A stretch of DNA of 17,069 nt, taken from NCBI GenBank assembly GCA_031266255.1, contig JAISBK010000035.1, positions 1 through 17,069 on the forward strand. Direction: 5' to 3'. Source of the DNA: Treponema sp. Lineage in GTDB: Bacteria; Spirochaetota; Spirochaetia; Treponematales; Breznakiellaceae. Numbering within the stretch: the stretch's first letter is position 1; each line of letters begins with the position of its first letter. The position numbers and the translations under genes were made by a program. This document shows, one piece after another, positions 14,920-17,069 of this stretch. The notes beneath the pieces are model-generated. The model was not told the DNA's origin. It saw only the letters and a list, made by a program, of their open reading frames with translations, and ran no database searches.

Positions 14920-16101
14920 TCAGCGTTTCTGTATCCCTGCTATACTCCGTACCCGGATAATGCCTTCTACTGCAAGGATCTGTTCAAGCGCGGTAAGGGG
15001 TATCTGTTGTTCCGTATCAATGATGTTATAGGCATATTCACCTTGGTGATGGTTAAGTAGATCCATGATGTTGATCCGCTCCCTCGCAAGGATGGTGGTG
15101 ATTTGGCCGACCATGTTGGGAATATTCCGGTTTGCTACCAGCAGCCGGTGGGGAGCACGCTGTTCCAAGCGGCATCGGGGAAAATTGACCGAATTCTTGA
15201 TGGTTCCGGTTTCCAGGAAATCCATAAGCTGCCGTACTGCCATAACCGCACAGTTATCCTCTGCTTCCGGGGTGGATGCTCCCAAGTGGGGAATGCAGAT
15301 GGTTCCCGGACAGGCTAGGAGTTCGGCAGAGGGGAAATCCGTTACATAGAGGGCTATTTTTTTTGTCTGGAGTGCTGCAATGATATCCGGTTCATTGACC
15401 AAGCCTCCCCGGGCAAGGTTGATGAGCTTAGCTCCCTGTTTGATATACCGGAATTTTTCTCCGTTGAAGCATCCCCGGGTAGTATCGGTCAAGGGAAGGT
15501 GCAGGCTCACATAATCGGATGTGGCCAGGAGTCCTTCCAAGGTATCTGCTCTGTTTACCTGTCGGGAGAGGTTCCAGGCAGCGTCCACGGATAGGTAAGG
15601 ATCGTAGCCTATCACCTCCATACCCAAGGCAAGCGCATCATTAGCCACCATCACCCCAATAGCCCCAAGACCCACCACTCCCAGCACTTTGCCCCGGATT
15701 TCCGTTCCCTCAAACTGGGCTTTTCCCTGTTCCACCAGATCCGGCACTGCATCGGCCTTATCCGCCAAGGATGCGGCCCAGGTGGTTCCCTGGAGGATAT
15801 TCCGGGAGGCAATGAACAGCGCGGCCAGGGTCAGTTCTTTTACCGCATTGGCATTTCCGCCAGGAGTGGTAAAAACCACCACCCCTCGATTGCTGCAGGC
15901 CCCCACAGGAATGTTGTTATACCCCGCGCCGGCCCGGGCTATGGCTTTAACGGTATCAGGAATTTTGAGCTTATGCAGATCTGCACTCCGCACGAGGATA
16001 GCATCAGGACGGGCAAGCTCACCAGCTACTTCGTATCGATCCCGGGGAAACAGTTCAAGGCCCCGAGGAGCAATCTTATTCATGGTTTGTATACGAAACA
16101 T
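14920..16101 (-). CDS. serA: D-3-phosphoglycerate dehydrogenase with ACT domain
   Basis: Oxidises 3-phosphoglycerate to 3-phosphohydroxypyruvate with NAD, the first step of serine synthesis. The 393-residue product shows the Rossmann glycine motif GLGAIG (144-149), catalytic R231 in LARGGLV, E260 and H272 in PHLGAST. A C-terminal ACT domain (about 318-393) is likely the site of serine feedback. The length matches the short SerA type. ATG 16101 is chosen because MFRIQTMNKI resembles the usual start of this subfamily and a purine-rich AAAGG lies upstream. ATG 16083 would give a neat ATGA overlap with the serC stop and remains possible. With start 16101 the genes overlap by 22 bases, so the pair is clearly co-transcribed. 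Confidence 0.93.
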   Translation of the reverse strand: MFRIQTMNKIAPRGLELFPRDRYEVAGELARPDAILVRSADLHKLKIPDTVKAIARAGAGYNNIPVGACSNRGVVVFTTPGGNANAVKELTLAALFIASRNILQGTTWAASLADKADAVPDLVEQGKAQFEGTEIRGKVLGVVGLGAIGVMVANDALALGMEVIGYDPYLSVDAAWNLSRQVNRADTLEGLLATSDYVSLHLPLTDTTRGCFNGEKFRYIKQGAKLINLARGGLVNEPDIIAALQTKKIALYVTDFPSAELLACPGTICIPHLGASTPEAEDNCAVMAVRQLMDFLETGTIKNSVNFPRCRLEQRAPHRLLVANRNIPNMVGQITTILARERINIMDLLNHHQGEYAYNIIDTEQQIPLTALEQILAVEGIIRVRSIAGIQKR

Positions 16102-17069
16102 TTTTTAAGGTACCTTTCTTCAAAGCGATCCATAAAGGTGATGAGTGCCTGTACTCCTTCCAGGGGCATGGCATTATACAGGCTTGCCCGCATGCCACCC
16201 ACTAATCGGTGCCCCGCAAGATTCACCAGCCCTTGAACAGCGGCTTCCCGGACAAACCGGGCTTCCAGGTCCGCCCGTTCTGCTGGTTCCGTTCCGGAAA
16301 CGACAAAGGGAATGTTCATAAGACTGCGGAAAACCGGATCAACCGGAGACCGAAACAACCGGGACTGGTCAAGATACCGGTAGAACAGACTTGCCTTTTT
16401 CCGGTTGCGTTCGGCTATAACCGGAATACCCCCTAGGCTGTTGAGCCATTCCAGAACCAATCCGATTATGTAGATCCCATAACAAGGCGGGGTATTGTAG
16501 AGGGAAGCCTCTTGGGCATGTATATCGTAACGGAGCATGACCGGGATCCATGAAGGGGCCTTGCCTATAAGGTCTTCCCGGATGATCACCACCGTGGTTC
16601 CTGCAGGTCCCAGGTTCTTCTGTGCCCCTGCGTAGAGCAGCCCAAACCGAGACACATCCAGAGGTTCTGAGAGGATACTGCTGGAAATATCCGCCACCAA
16701 GGGAACCGCAGCGGTTTGGGGCAGTTCCGTCCACCGGGTGCCAACAATGGTATTGTTCAAGGTGATGTGATAATAGGCATCATCGGAGTTGGGAGCCGGT
16801 GGGCTAGGGATATAGGTATAGGCCCTATCTTCGGAGGAGGCGCCCAAGACTACCTCCACGTATTTGGCTGCCTCTGCCGCGGCCTTTTGTGCCCAGATAC
16901 CGGTTTCTATATAGGTTGCCCTTTTTTTCTGGACTCCTGGTTCAGTCCCTGCAAGGTTCATGGGGATCATGGAAAACTGAAGAGAAGCCCCGCCCTGGAG
17001 AAACAGGACCCGGTAGTTTGCCGGTATCCCCATGAGAGAACGGAGTAATGCTTCAGTTTTTTCGATGAT
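16080..17069 (-). CDS. serC: Phosphoserine aminotransferase (5' end outside the window)
   Basis: Converts 3-phosphohydroxypyruvate and glutamate to phosphoserine and 2-oxoglutarate, using pyridoxal phosphate. The frame stays open to the window edge, giving 329 residues. About 30 N-terminal residues of the usual 360 lie beyond. The visible part begins IIEKTEALLRSLMGIP and continues into LFLQGGASLQFSMIPMN, the family signature for phosphate/PLP binding. The PLP lysine is K151 of the visible part, in AGAQKNLGPAG. The ATG at 17033 is internal and not the true start. It overlaps serA, forming serC-serA. Confidence 0.95.
   Translation of the reverse strand: MIEKTEALLRSLMGIPANYRVLFLQGGASLQFSMIPMNLAGTEPGVQKKRATYIETGIWAQKAAAEAAKYVEVVLGASSEDRAYTYIPSPPAPNSDDAYYHITLNNTIVGTRWTELPQTAAVPLVADISSSILSEPLDVSRFGLLYAGAQKNLGPAGTTVVIIREDLIGKAPSWIPVMLRYDIHAQEASLYNTPPCYGIYIIGLVLEWLNSLGGIPVIAERNRKKASLFYRYLDQSRLFRSPVDPVFRSLMNIPFVVSGTEPAERADLEARFVREAAVQGLVNLAGHRLVGGMRASLYNAMPLEGVQALITFMDRFEERYLKKCFVYKP

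Overview
The window looks like a chromosomal segment of a spirochaete, most likely a Treponema of moderate GC content. That rests on the style of the SUMF1/FGE-like secreted protein, the NusA with a C-terminal zinc ribbon, the short ACT-domain SerA behind SerC, and GTG/TTG start codons with strong Shine-Dalgarno sequences. The species assignment is inference from protein style, not from a marker gene.

Layout. (1) Bases 1-938 hold no recognisable gene. They start with a run of 30 C, contain a small palindromic hairpin, and carry one copy of a diverged dispersed repeat. (2) Bases 939-7100 on the plus strand hold a secreted protein with a duplicated N-terminal module and a non-catalytic-looking FGE/SUMF1 domain, a PHP-type histidinol-phosphatase directly abutting it, and a long SNF2-family ATPase with an N-terminal SWIM zinc finger. 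(3) Bases 7101-7443 are a gene-free spacer between convergent genes, rich in possible RNA helices. (4) Bases 12182-7444 on the minus strand are the core transcription/translation operon rimP-nusA-infB. It has a sigma70-type promoter (TTGACA-17-TATGGT) and an intrinsic terminator inside its leader. A tRNA-Ala(GGC) gene with its own promoter lies upstream on the same strand. (5) Bases 12741-14170 are a patchwork: the second repeat copy, a VanZ-family membrane protein with a good promoter at the repeat edge, a LicT/BglG-like protein that has the two PRD domains but lacks the RNA-binding CAT domain, and the first 30 or so codons of a HAD (Cof-type) phosphatase cut off by a deletion. (6) Bases 14157-14906 encode a membrane-anchored staphylococcal-nuclease-type protein. 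(7) Bases 17069-14920 on the minus strand hold serC (running off the window edge) and serA, the first two phosphoglycerate-to-serine enzymes, overlapping as an operon.

The strongest biology is the rimP-nusA-infB operon. The tRNA upstream of rimP recalls the E. coli metY-rimP-nusA-infB arrangement, and the terminator in the leader fits autoregulation by NusA-dependent attenuation. The least explained stretches are the structured spacer at 7101-7443, the dispersed repeat pair, and the poly-C tract. No clear defence island, CRISPR array or intact mobile element is visible.
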